DNA of 64,000 nucleotides from Nitrospirota bacterium. Its GTDB lineage: Bacteria; Nitrospirota; Thermodesulfovibrionia; Thermodesulfovibrionales; JdFR-88. Each line of letters begins with the position of its first letter. Within the stretch, counting starts at the first letter, position 1. This document shows, in pieces, positions 20,327-30,166 of this stretch. Location of the stretch: NCBI GenBank assembly GCA_021813405.1, contig JAKAKS010000031.1, forward strand, positions 62,001 through 126,000, written 5' to 3'. Under the pieces are notes generated by a model. It did no database searches, was not told the DNA's origin, and saw only the letters and a list, made by a program, of their open reading frames with translations. A program made the translations under genes and the position numbers.

Positions 20327-22078
20327 ATGGTTATTTTAGGGTTGAATGCATATCACGGAGACAGTTCGGCCTGTATTGCCGTTGACGGCAGGCTGGTGGC
20401 CGCTGTTGAGGAAGAACGCTTTACAAGGATTAAGCACTGGGCTGGCGTTCCGGCGGAATCCGTGAAGTACTGTCTTTCTGAGGCCGGGGTTTCCCTGAAG
20501 GACGTGGATCATATCGCTATTAACCGCAACCCCGGGGCTAATGCGGCAAGGAAGGCCATTTACGCCCTTTCCAAAAGGCCGTCTGCCAGGCTTGTTGCCA
20601 GCAGGTTCAGAAACGCATCCAAAATATCCGTCGTGAAAGCCGCTTTGTGCGCCGCGCTGGGGACGGACGCGGCACAGATGAAGGCGGCCGTTCACAATGT
20701 GGAGCACCATATAGCCCACCTGGCAAGCTCCTTTTATGTTTCGCCTTTTGAAAGGGCGGCGGTTGTTTCGGTGGACGGATTCGGGGATTTTGTAGGGGCG
20801 ATGTGGGGTGAGGCAAACGGAAATAAAATCAAAGTGGACCGCCGCATATTCTTCCCTCATTCGCTGGGCCTTTTTTATCTTGCCTTCACCCAGTATCTTG
20901 GTTTCATGAATTATGGGGACGAGTACAAGGTGATGGGCCTTGCCGCCTACGGCCAGCCGGAGTATATGGAAGAAATGCGGAAGATCGTAAGGACCACCGG
21001 GGACGGGGGTTTCGTGCTTGACCTGGACTATTTTACCCATCATAAGGAAGGCGCCGCCATGACCTGGGAAGGCGGGGAGCCAAAGATGGGGCCGGTCTTC
21101 TCCGGAAGGCTTGAAAAGCTGTTTGGCCCGGCCAGAAAGAAAGAAGAGCCGCTGGAACAGAGGCATAAAAACATGGCTGCCTCTCTCCAGAAGCGCTATG
21201 AGGAAGTTCTATTCCACATTCTCAACCGCGTGCAAAAAAGCACCGGGCTTTCCGCGCTTGCGCTGGCTGGCGGCTGCGCCATGAACAGCCTGGCAAACGG
21301 AAAAATATTTGCAAATACCGGCTTCAGGGACATTTACATCCAGCCCGCGGCTGGTGATGCGGGGGGCGCAATCGGAGCGGCCTATTATGTCTGGAACCAT
21401 CTGCTTGGTAAAAGCAGGTCTTTTGTACTTGAAAAACCCTATCTCGGGCCGGAATCCGGCAATGACGCCATAGAAAGGCTTCTAAAAGAGAACGGCGAAA
21501 GATTAAAAGCGGAAAAGTGCGCTATCGGGCGCACTGGTGATACGGAGGCCCTTTGCCGCGAGACAGCGCAGGCCATATCCGAAGGCAAGGTGGTGGGCTG
21601 GTTCCAGGGGCGGGTTGAATGGGGCCCCAGGGCGCTTGGAAACCGCAGCATAGTTGGAGACCCGCGCCGGGCCGACATGAAGGAGATACTGAACCTGAAG
21701 ATTAAAAGACGCGAGTCTTTCAGGCCCTTTGCCCCTTCAATTCATATTGAGGCGACAGGGGATTATTTTGAAACAGATTACCCGGACCCGTTCATGCTGA
21801 AGGTCTATAAGATAAGAGAGGAAAAAAGGGGCATCATACCCGCCGTAACCCATGCGGACGGAACCGGAAGGCTTCAGACTGTAAGGCGGCAGGACAACCC
21901 CAGGTACTGGCAGTTGATAGAAGAGTTCAGAAAGATTACGGGGGTGCCCGTAATCCTGAATACGTCTTTTAATGAGAACGAGCCTATCGTGTGCAAGCCG
22001 TCGGAAGCGCTTGAGTGTTTCCTCAGGACGAAAATGGACGTGCTTGTATTAAATGACTTTTTGATAAAAAGGACCTGA
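20327..22078 (+). CDS. Carbamoyltransferase (NodU/CmcH family)
   Basis: ILGLNAYHGDSSACIAVDGRLVAAVEEERFTRIKHW; EWGPRALGNRSIVGDPR; ILNTSFNENEPIV. Confidence 0.9.
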   Translation: MVILGLNAYHGDSSACIAVDGRLVAAVEEERFTRIKHWAGVPAESVKYCLSEAGVSLKDVDHIAINRNPGANAARKAIYALSKRPSARLVASRFRNASKISVVKAALCAALGTDAAQMKAAVHNVEHHIAHLASSFYVSPFERAAVVSVDGFGDFVGAMWGEANGNKIKVDRRIFFPHSLGLFYLAFTQYLGFMNYGDEYKVMGLAAYGQPEYMEEMRKIVRTTGDGGFVLDLDYFTHHKEGAAMTWEGGEPKMGPVFSGRLEKLFGPARKKEEPLEQRHKNMAASLQKRYEEVLFHILNRVQKSTGLSALALAGGCAMNSLANGKIFANTGFRDIYIQPAAGDAGGAIGAAYYVWNHLLGKSRSFVLEKPYLGPESGNDAIERLLKENGERLKAEKCAIGRTGDTEALCRETAQAISEGKVVGWFQGRVEWGPRALGNRSIVGDPRRADMKEILNLKIKRRESFRPFAPSIHIEATGDYFETDYPDPFMLKVYKIREEKRGIIPAVTHADGTGRLQTVRRQDNPRYWQLIEEFRKITGVPVILNTSFNENEPIVCKPSEALECFLRTKMDVLVLNDFLIKRT

Positions 22079-22131
22079 TCGGGAGAGAGCGGGCATACTT
22101 CCGGACAGATTGAAACAGCCCTTTTGCCTTT

Positions 22132-23016
22132 ATGCTTATTTCCATAATAACCGCTGTTTATAACAACAAGGCCTGTATCGGGACATGCCTGGATAGCGTG
22201 GCCGCGCAGGCATATCCGGATATCGAGCACATCGTAATAGACGGCGGCTCCACGGACGGAACTCTGGATATTATCAAAACCCGCGGCCGGCGGATATCAC
22301 GGCTGGTCTCCGGGCCCGATAAAGGCATCTATGACGCCCTGAACAAGGGTATCGGCCTGGCAACGGGTGACGCGATAGGATTTCTGCACTCGGATGATGT
22401 TTATGAAAACAGCCTTGTAATCGGGGGCGTGGCTTCGTTTTTAAAGGAACAAAAGACGGACAGCTGCTATGGAGACCTCCTGTATGTCAGCAACAAGAGC
22501 ACAGACAAGATCATCCGGTACTGGCGTTCAGGCCCGTACAGGGCTGGGCTGTTCAAGATGGGGTGGATGCCTCCGCACCCAACTTTTTTTGTGCGGCGCG
22601 AGGTATATGAAAAATACGGGGTATTTAACCTGTCACTGGGTTCCGCGGCGGACTACGAGCTGATGCTGCGGTTTCTTGAGAAACACAGGATATCCACAGG
22701 GTATATCCCGGAGGTGCTTGTGAGGATGAGGATGGGCGGCGCCAGCAACAAATCCGTTTTAAACCGCATCCGCGCCAACCGGATGGACCGGAAGGCGTGG
22801 GAGATAAACGGCCTGAAACCGTATCCGGTCACTTTATTTATGAAGCCTCTTCGTAAATTAGGGCAGTTCGTAAGCGGGTACCCAGCCCCCGGGCGGCGTG
22901 AAATTGGTTATCCGGCAAACGCGGCTGAGGCGTTGTCCGCTGCTGAGCCGGTTGCGGAATACCGCAATGACGGGCCGGAAAGACAGGCGAAGCAGGGGGG
23001 GGAAGAAAAATCTTAA
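22132..23016 (+). CDS. Glycosyltransferase family 2
   Basis: LISIITAVYNNKACIGTCLDSVAAQAYPDIEHIVIDGGSTDGT. Confidence 0.88.
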   Translation: MLISIITAVYNNKACIGTCLDSVAAQAYPDIEHIVIDGGSTDGTLDIIKTRGRRISRLVSGPDKGIYDALNKGIGLATGDAIGFLHSDDVYENSLVIGGVASFLKEQKTDSCYGDLLYVSNKSTDKIIRYWRSGPYRAGLFKMGWMPPHPTFFVRREVYEKYGVFNLSLGSAADYELMLRFLEKHRISTGYIPEVLVRMRMGGASNKSVLNRIRANRMDRKAWEINGLKPYPVTLFMKPLRKLGQFVSGYPAPGRREIGYPANAAEALSAAEPVAEYRNDGPERQAKQGGEEKS

Positions 23017-23023
23017 TTCCGCT

Positions 23024-23063
23024 GTAACCTGGCCGTTACATATCGATAACGTATATATGTTAT
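23024..23063. promoter_or_regulatory. Two tandem inverted repeats upstream of the WecA-like gene
   Basis: GTAAC-ctggcc-GTTAC (23024-23039) and ATAAC-gtatatat-GTTAT (23046-23063). Confidence 0.45.
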
Positions 23064-23124
23064 ATTGGGCGTACACATAACAAAGCGTAAATAGTATAAA
23101 GAATCAAAACTGGAGGATGTTGGC

Positions 23125-24642
23125 GTGCGAAGTGAGTTGGTTGGTTATCTGCCCTATTTCCTGGCCTCTTTGGTGATATCGGCCTCTACAGTGCCTCTCT
23201 TCCGCAGTTTGTCTTACAGGGTTGGTGCGCTTGACAAGGGTGGCGGAAGGAGAGTGCATAAAGGGATAATCCCAAGACTTGGAGGCGGAGGCATTTTTTT
23301 TGCTTTCCTGATCCCCTCGGTTTATTTGATTGCTACGCGCGACACCGGGAAAATGCCGGCCATAGCGCTGTCCTCACTTATTGTGTTTGCCCTGGGGGTT
23401 TACGACGACATAAGGGGCGCGCGCGTATGGGTAAAGCTGATGGCCGAGCTGCTCGGGGCGCTGCTTTTGTATCATTTTGGCGTAAGAGTAAACGCACTGG
23501 CCGACCTGGGCGGCTTTTTTGCGCATGACTGGCTCAGCCTGCCGGAGACGGTGCTCTGGATTCTGGTTGTGACAAACGCGGTAAACCTTATCGACGGCCT
23601 GGACGGGCTTGCCGCCGGCACGGGGATCCTGGTTGCCATAACGCTGCTGCTGGTTTCCGGTTTTGGCCTCTCATACAACAATATTGCATGCGTGCTGCTT
23701 ATCGGAAGCCTTGCCGGCTTCCTGATATATAACTTTCCCCCGGCATCGGTGTTCATGGGGGATTCCGGCAGCCTTTTTACCGGGTTTATCCTGGCCTCGC
23801 TTTCAGCGGCATCCTCTGCGAAGGCGTCCACCATGGCAGCACTGATGGTCCCCATCCTGGCCTTTGGCGTTCCACTGGTGGATATGCTTTACGCAGTTTT
23901 AAGAAGATATTACAGAGGGGTCCCGCTTGGGCAGGCGGATAAGGAGCACATTCATCATAAACTGCTGGGCAAGGGGCTTTCCAGGAAGAAAGTTCTCGTT
24001 GTGCTTTATTCTATGAACGTTTTCATAACGCTGGTGTGCCTGGCCATGGTTGGCAGGCACAAGCTCCTCAGCATGAGCGCGCTTATTACACTGCCGCTTG
24101 CGGTGGTCCTTGGGTTGCGGGTATTTGGCTACATAGAATTTATTCCCTTTGCCAGGGAGATAATCAAAAATCTGGAAAAAAGCAGGAAAGGGCGCTATTA
24201 CAATTACTTGATAAAACGGTTCAGGCTTGGCGTGTCCAGGGCGGAATCGCTTGATTCCTTCAGGGCGGAAATTACAGAACTGGTAAATCTGAAAGATATA
24301 ATAACCCTGGAAATTATACTGGACAGGAATGCCTGCCTTGAGGGAGATAAGCCATTTTTCCTGTATGCCGGCGGCGACAGTTCAAAAAGGGCTTTTACTG
24401 TCACTTTTCCGGTATTCTGTGAAAACATGTCACCGGCCTTGCCTAAACCGCGGCTGTCCGCAGATCCAGCCGGGGGACTGGTGCGCATGACTGGCAGTGC
24501 GGATGGCGACTTCCCTATTTATTGCGCCGAGTTTGTGCAGGCAATTTCGGAAGAGGTTTCGGCTTATTATGCAAAAAAACCTCTTAATGTGCCGGCCTAT
24601 GTTCAAAAAAGTGGAGGAAACGTCAAGCCTGTGTCTGTGTAA
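23125..24642 (+). CDS. Undecaprenyl-phosphate GlcNAc-1-P transferase family (WecA/TagO-like) with C-terminal extension
   Basis: GTG start; VNLIDGLDGLAAGTGI, FMGDSGSLFTGF, HIHHKLL motifs. Confidence 0.87.
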   Translation: MRSELVGYLPYFLASLVISASTVPLFRSLSYRVGALDKGGGRRVHKGIIPRLGGGGIFFAFLIPSVYLIATRDTGKMPAIALSSLIVFALGVYDDIRGARVWVKLMAELLGALLLYHFGVRVNALADLGGFFAHDWLSLPETVLWILVVTNAVNLIDGLDGLAAGTGILVAITLLLVSGFGLSYNNIACVLLIGSLAGFLIYNFPPASVFMGDSGSLFTGFILASLSAASSAKASTMAALMVPILAFGVPLVDMLYAVLRRYYRGVPLGQADKEHIHHKLLGKGLSRKKVLVVLYSMNVFITLVCLAMVGRHKLLSMSALITLPLAVVLGLRVFGYIEFIPFAREIIKNLEKSRKGRYYNYLIKRFRLGVSRAESLDSFRAEITELVNLKDIITLEIILDRNACLEGDKPFFLYAGGDSSKRAFTVTFPVFCENMSPALPKPRLSADPAGGLVRMTGSADGDFPIYCAEFVQAISEEVSAYYAKKPLNVPAYVQKSGGNVKPVSV

Positions 24643-24652
24643 GCATTGTCAC

Positions 24653-24682
24653 TTGACCGTATCTATAGGGAATGTCTATAAT
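24653..24682 (+). promoter_or_regulatory. Sigma70-type promoter
   Basis: TTGACC - 18 bp - TATAAT, 33 bp before the ATG at 24715. Confidence 0.75.
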
Positions 24683-24714
24683 CAAACACGTTTATTTTAT
24701 AAGGGGGAGACGTA

Positions 24715-25488
24715 ATGGGACGCGTATTTAATAAGGCAATTGTGTTATCAGCGCTTGTTTTCTTTATAACCGGGCAGATGGCTTTTGCGGCTGCGCCGCA
24801 GCTGAATATAGCCGGGCAGGTTCACGGGGCTGGTGTTGCCAGTATGAAGACCGCTACGGGATGGACGAGCGTTTCCGGCAAGGACTATCCTGTTGCCAAC
24901 GGTTCGAATCTCGTTACCGGGGAAAATGGCGGCATGACGATTACGCTAAAAAACGGCGCGCGTCTTGAGATGGGCAAGAATTCCGAAGTTGTCATTTACA
25001 GTTCAAACGGCAAGGACTCAGTGCTGGTGCAGAGGGGTACTATGGCTTACAACGTGCCGCAGTCTGCGCAGATTGCGATTAACACCGCAAATACGCGGAT
25101 AACTGTAAATTCGCTTTCGCAGGGTTTTGTGGGCGAGGGGAAGGACACTTATATAAAATCTATTGCCGGCAATGCAAGCGTAAGCAGCCCGAATAAGGCA
25201 AGTTCCAGCCTTGTGAAGGCCGGGGAGACACTCCGGGTGGCCCAGGCAAACGGCACTTTTTACTATGCGCCGGTCTCTTATGACCAGGCCGAGATTGAAT
25301 CTGCCATCACAGCCGATCCCGCGCCTGTAGCGGATGCATCTGCCGGGACAACCGGTGCGGACATAGTTGCCGGCTCGAATGGAGGCATTTCCACGACCAC
25401 CGGGCTTCTGATTGGGGGCGCAGTAGTGGGGGGCGCGATTGCGGCAGTTGCGGCAACAACCCATAGCGGCAGCTCCAGCCCATACTAG
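24715..25488 (+). CDS. Secreted FecR-domain-like protein
   Basis: Signal peptide; NGSNLVTGENGGMTITLKNGARLEMGKNSEVVI; C-terminal Gly/Ala TM segment and SGSSSPY tail. Confidence 0.7.
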   Translation: MGRVFNKAIVLSALVFFITGQMAFAAAPQLNIAGQVHGAGVASMKTATGWTSVSGKDYPVANGSNLVTGENGGMTITLKNGARLEMGKNSEVVIYSSNGKDSVLVQRGTMAYNVPQSAQIAINTANTRITVNSLSQGFVGEGKDTYIKSIAGNASVSSPNKASSSLVKAGETLRVAQANGTFYYAPVSYDQAEIESAITADPAPVADASAGTTGADIVAGSNGGISTTTGLLIGGAVVGGAIAAVAATTHSGSSSPY

Positions 25489-25594
25489 CAGGGGATTTTT
25501 TAAGGAAGTTTCATAGCATATTGTTATCGGTTGTGGTGGAAATAGTCCGGGGTGGGGCTGTGTTTTCTCCTTCCATGGGAATCCGAAAATTAAA

Positions 25595-26617
25595 ATGAGG
25601 ATGAAATACCCTGTCGTAGTCCTTTGTCTGACTGCGGCGCTGCTTCAGGCCTGCGCCAGCGGCGGCGAACTGAAGCGCAGCCAGGCGGCCCTGGAGGCAA
25701 AAAAAGAGGCTTCCGGCCAGCAGTCGCGGTCGGCTGAGCGCCTGGCCGCGCTTGCTATGGAAAACGCCCCCAGCCCCGATACGGATTACATCATAGGGCC
25801 GGATGATCTGCTGGATATACGGGTGTACCAGGCCGGGGACCTTGGCGGTGTTGTTATGGTAAGCGCTCAAAACCTGATAGATATGCCCCTTATAGGAGAT
25901 GTGTCCACTAAGGGGATGACCCCTGCCATGCTGCAGCAGAAAATAGCGCTGAAGCTTAAGGAATACATTAAACAGCCCTTCGTAACCGTTATCGTAAAGC
26001 GGTACAGGGCCCAGATGGTAAGCGTGGTAGGAGCGGTCAACGCCCCGAAGGTTTATTCCATGACCGGGCCCAAACGCCTTCTTGACATGCTTGCCGGCGC
26101 GGGTGGGCTTACTCCCAAAGCGGGGCGGTTCTGCACCGTACTGAGGCCTGGCACCGAACAGGGACAGCCGCCTGCCACAATGGTAATCGACTTGTCCGAA
26201 CTTCTGGACAAGGGAAATCTGGCCTTGAATGTCCCGATCAGGGGCGGCGACATAATAAATGTGCAGAAGGCGGGTATGGTCTATATAGACGGAGAGGTGC
26301 GCCGGGCGGACGCGTACCGGCTGCGCAGAGGTACAACTCTTGTAAAGGCCATTGCCATGGCCGGAGGGCTGAAAAAAGATGCCGACAATTCGCATATACG
26401 GATTTACAGGGACAACGGGCAGGGTGGCCGGAATGTTATAACGGCAGACTTTGATGCTATAAACAAGGGCAGGCAGCCAGACGTAAAACTTGCGGCTAAC
26501 GACATAGTAATAGTATCCAGAAGCGGCGCGAAAGCCGTTCTTTTCGGCATCCTGAATACTATCCGGGGATACTTCAATTTCGGTAATTTTGGGGCAGGCG
26601 GGGGGTTCGCGCCATGA
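25595..26617 (+). CDS. Polysaccharide export outer-membrane lipoprotein (Wza-like, SLBB)
   Basis: Lipobox LLQAC; YIIGPDDLLDIRVYQ; SLBB-like repeats. Confidence 0.87.
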   Translation: MRMKYPVVVLCLTAALLQACASGGELKRSQAALEAKKEASGQQSRSAERLAALAMENAPSPDTDYIIGPDDLLDIRVYQAGDLGGVVMVSAQNLIDMPLIGDVSTKGMTPAMLQQKIALKLKEYIKQPFVTVIVKRYRAQMVSVVGAVNAPKVYSMTGPKRLLDMLAGAGGLTPKAGRFCTVLRPGTEQGQPPATMVIDLSELLDKGNLALNVPIRGGDIINVQKAGMVYIDGEVRRADAYRLRRGTTLVKAIAMAGGLKKDADNSHIRIYRDNGQGGRNVITADFDAINKGRQPDVKLAANDIVIVSRSGAKAVLFGILNTIRGYFNFGNFGAGGGFAP

Positions 26618-28920
26618 GCTCAGTGAACGACGGTATGAAAGAAGGCCGCCAGTTGCAGAGGCCCCCGGAGTATCCTGTGCCTATGGCGGCCGTGCAGCCG
26701 CAGGGTGAGATAAACATAAGAGACTACCTTTACGTCCTTTACAGACGCAGGTGGCTGGCGCTTACGTTCTTTACGCTTGTGGTGTTTACGGTCTTGCTGG
26801 TGGTCTTTCTTAAAAAACCGGTGTACAGGGCAACGGCCACCCTCAAGGTGGAGCAGGAGACTTCCCCGGTGCTCAACTTCAAGGACGTCTATCAAACACA
26901 GAAGGACGATTTTAATTTCCTTAAAACACAGTACCGCATATTAAAAAGCAGAAGCGTTGCAAAAAGAGCGGTGCGCTCCCTCAGACTGGATGGCGACCCG
27001 GAGTTTGCCGGCGCGTTCTCCCGGGAAAGCGCGGATGCCGGATCTCAGACCGGCGGCATGCCGGTTCCTGGCACCGGGAAAATAGAGCTTTCCGGTGGCC
27101 TTGGCGGAGATATAAAGCCTTCTGTAATAGATAATTTCCTGAAACGGCTGACGGTGACGCCTGTCCGTGATTCCTGGATAGTACTGGTCAGCTTCGATGA
27201 TAAAAACCCGGCACGCGCCGCCCAGGCCGTAAACGAAATAGCCAGGCAGTACATAGGCTTTAATATTGAAAGCAAGCTTAACGCCTCACAGGTAACGCGC
27301 GACTGGCTTGAAAACCACCTTGACGACATGAAAGCCAAGCTGGAACGAAGCGAGGAGGCCCTGAACAAGTATGCCGCCCAGAACGGAATTCTGCTTGCAA
27401 GCGCGGGAGACCAGGACAAAAATAATCCAAACGGCAGCGGCGGCCAGGATTTGGAGACAAGCAGGCTGGTGCAGATTTCAGACCAGCTTGTAAAGGCCAC
27501 AGCGGACAGGATAAACAAGGAAGCGCTTTATTATCAGGTGAGGCATGGCGGGCCTGTGGGGTCAGAGGTAGGCAATAACCGGCTTCTACAGACCCTTGAG
27601 GAGCAGTACTCGGCGCTTGAAGCACAGTATGCCCGCCTTGCTGCGCTTTACACTCCTAAATACCCCGAAGTGGTCCAGACAAAGGAGCAGATGGACCAGC
27701 TTTCAAAACGGATAGGGCAGGAAACCGATAAGGCTGTGGCCGCGCTGCGTACGGATTATGAGGCCGCCCGCCAAAGGGAAGATGACCTTGCCCAGACATA
27801 CGAGCAGTACAAGCAACAGGCCTTGAATTTGAACAATAAGATGGTGCAGTACAATATTTTAAAAAGAGAGGCTGATACAAACCAGCAGCTTTACAATGGG
27901 CTCCTCCAGCGCATGAAGGAGATTGGCGTGTCTGCCAGCCTGAACGCAAGCAATATACAGGTTTTGGACCAGGCGGAGGTGCCCAGAAAACCGTTTGCGC
28001 CCAAGAAGGCCAGGGACATTTTGGTATCGGTACTAGTCGGGCTTCTTGGCGGCGTGGGGCTTGCGTTCGGCGTGGATTACATAGACAACACGCTAAAGAA
28101 CCCCGAAGATATTGAAAATTCCATATCGCTGCCGTGCCTTGGGCTGGTGCCAGCGATAGAGACGGTCCCGGCGGGCAAGCGGCTTCTGGCGTGGAGCGAG
28201 GAGGAGCATGCCCCGATCCTCCTGGAAGCTTACAGCGCCATAAATACATTCATTCAGTTTTCATCCGGCAGCCAGGCGCCCAAGCTGATGATGGTGACTT
28301 CTCCGCTTAAAGGTGACGGCAAGACCATGACCAGCGTGAATCTGGCGGCAACAATGGCCCGTACCAGGGGAAGGGGCCTGATAGTAGATTCCGACCTCAG
28401 AAACCCGCAGCTGCATAAGATATTCGATGTGGACAACACCAGGGGGTTTTCGGATTATCTTGCCGGAATGATGCAGGTTGAAGACGGGCTGGTCCGTAAG
28501 AGCGGCCTGGAAAATCTTGATATTATCACCTCCGGGCCAAGGTCGCCAAACCCTCCGGATCTTTTTAACTCGCCCAGGCTTGCGGACTTGCTGCGAAAGC
28601 TTGGTCCGGAATATGAATTCATACTGTTTGACTCGCCGCCCGTGATCGGCTTTTCAGAGAGCCTGATACTCAGCACATCGGTGGATGGGGTAATAATGGT
28701 TGTGCGCACCGGGCGCACCACCAGGGAAGCCGCGCTTCAGAGCAGGCGTGCAATCGAGAGCATAAACTCCAGGGTGCTGGGCGTTGTCCTGAATGCCATA
28801 AGGCAGGTGGACCTTAAATATTCCTCCTATTACCACTACGGCGATTATTATTACTATTCTGACGGCGAAAAAAAGGCAGGCCGGAAAAAGCAAAAGGCAA
28901 AAAACGCTATTGAAAATTAA
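26614..28920 (+). CDS. Wzc-like chain-length determinant/BY-kinase fusion
   Basis: Wzz N-term; TSPLKGDGKTMTSVNLA Walker A; LIVDSDLRNP Walker A'; C-term Tyr cluster YSSYYHYGDYYYYSDG. Confidence 0.9.
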   Translation: MSSVNDGMKEGRQLQRPPEYPVPMAAVQPQGEINIRDYLYVLYRRRWLALTFFTLVVFTVLLVVFLKKPVYRATATLKVEQETSPVLNFKDVYQTQKDDFNFLKTQYRILKSRSVAKRAVRSLRLDGDPEFAGAFSRESADAGSQTGGMPVPGTGKIELSGGLGGDIKPSVIDNFLKRLTVTPVRDSWIVLVSFDDKNPARAAQAVNEIARQYIGFNIESKLNASQVTRDWLENHLDDMKAKLERSEEALNKYAAQNGILLASAGDQDKNNPNGSGGQDLETSRLVQISDQLVKATADRINKEALYYQVRHGGPVGSEVGNNRLLQTLEEQYSALEAQYARLAALYTPKYPEVVQTKEQMDQLSKRIGQETDKAVAALRTDYEAARQREDDLAQTYEQYKQQALNLNNKMVQYNILKREADTNQQLYNGLLQRMKEIGVSASLNASNIQVLDQAEVPRKPFAPKKARDILVSVLVGLLGGVGLAFGVDYIDNTLKNPEDIENSISLPCLGLVPAIETVPAGKRLLAWSEEEHAPILLEAYSAINTFIQFSSGSQAPKLMMVTSPLKGDGKTMTSVNLAATMARTRGRGLIVDSDLRNPQLHKIFDVDNTRGFSDYLAGMMQVEDGLVRKSGLENLDIITSGPRSPNPPDLFNSPRLADLLRKLGPEYEFILFDSPPVIGFSESLILSTSVDGVIMVVRTGRTTREAALQSRRAIESINSRVLGVVLNAIRQVDLKYSSYYHYGDYYYYSDGEKKAGRKKQKAKNAIEN

Positions 28921-30166
28921 CATCGTCAGGGGAGTTCTGTCCTTTGTTTCAGTACTGGTCCTGATAATTCTTGTGCGCCCCGCAGTCTCCGAGCATTATG
29001 AATCGCTGTTTCTCAAGGGCAAAAAGGAAGGTGCGGCAATTGCCGCGGCTGTAACCAGCGAGAATGCAGGATATAACAGGGCGCTTGGGGCCGTTTATCT
29101 TGAAAGGCACGGGGATTCCGATTTAAAAACGGCCGAGGCTCTCTTTAAAAAAGCCATTTCACTTGAGCCGCTGAATTCAGATTCGTGGCTCTGGCTTGCC
29201 AGGATGTATCAGTGGACAGGCAGGCAGCAACAGGCCGGTCTTGCAATTAAAAGCGCGCTGGCCAGAAGCGCAGGCGCTCCGGATATAACCTGGGACGCCG
29301 GGGTGCTGCTGCTTCAGATGGACTACACCGCAGCCGGTGTGGAGCAGTTCAGAAAATACATCCTGCTTAAACCGGCGGAACAGCAGAAGGTGTATGACAT
29401 CTGCATTACACTGGGATTGCCTCCTGATTACATGCAGGCAAACCTAGTGCCTGCGGAAAGGCCGTATTTGCGGCAGTGGCTTTATTTTCTCATGGATGCC
29501 GGGCAGCAGGAAGCCGCGGGGCGCGCATGGGAGGCGCTTAAAAGCCTTGGCGGCGGCGCGGGGAAAGGCCCGTCGGAGGGCGATTATCTTAAATACTGTG
29601 ATTTCCTGATATCAAAAAATAATGAAACAGATGCCATTGCCGTCTGGAATGAGCTCTTCAGCCGCGCCAATCTTGTGCTTAAGCCAGGCAGTATCTGGGA
29701 TGGCGATTTCGGATTGCCGGTTACAGGGAAGGGATTTGGCTGGAGGATAGGGAACGCGCCCGGGGTCCGGATATTTCTGGACGGGGACATTAAGATGCGC
29801 GGCCAGTACTCCCTGAGCGCGTCATTCGACGGCAGTTCCAATCCCGGCATAAACCTGGCCAGCCAGATAGTGCCTGTGGAAAAGGGGCATAAGTATGAAG
29901 TGTCCGGCTACATCAAGACGTCTGGGATAACCACGGATAACGGGATTTTTTTAAACGTGCAGGGATATAATTGCGCGGGCCTTCAGGCCAGCTCTCAGCC
30001 CATTACAGGCACCAGCTACTGGCAGAAGCAGAGCGTCGATTTCACGGTGCCGGCCGATTGCAACGCCATCCTCTTTTCAGTAAGAAGGAATGAATCTTTC
30101 AAGCTGGACAACAAGATAAGGGGAGATGTCTGGATAGACTCCATAAAAATGGCGGACCAGGGATAA
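28910..30166 (+). CDS. TPR-containing EPS-locus protein with C-terminal carbohydrate-binding-like region
   Basis: TTG start; TPR-like N-half (AEALFKKAISLEPLNSDSWLWLARMYQ); C-half FDGSSNPGINLASQIVPVEKGHKYEVSGYIKT. Confidence 0.65.
   Translation: MKINIVRGVLSFVSVLVLIILVRPAVSEHYESLFLKGKKEGAAIAAAVTSENAGYNRALGAVYLERHGDSDLKTAEALFKKAISLEPLNSDSWLWLARMYQWTGRQQQAGLAIKSALARSAGAPDITWDAGVLLLQMDYTAAGVEQFRKYILLKPAEQQKVYDICITLGLPPDYMQANLVPAERPYLRQWLYFLMDAGQQEAAGRAWEALKSLGGGAGKGPSEGDYLKYCDFLISKNNETDAIAVWNELFSRANLVLKPGSIWDGDFGLPVTGKGFGWRIGNAPGVRIFLDGDIKMRGQYSLSASFDGSSNPGINLASQIVPVEKGHKYEVSGYIKTSGITTDNGIFLNVQGYNCAGLQASSQPITGTSYWQKQSVDFTVPADCNAILFSVRRNESFKLDNKIRGDVWIDSIKMADQG

Noticed and set aside
20336-21166. 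276-aa minus-strand ORF inside the carbamoyltransferase gene
   Set aside because: Shadow ORF of a well-supported gene; no family signature.
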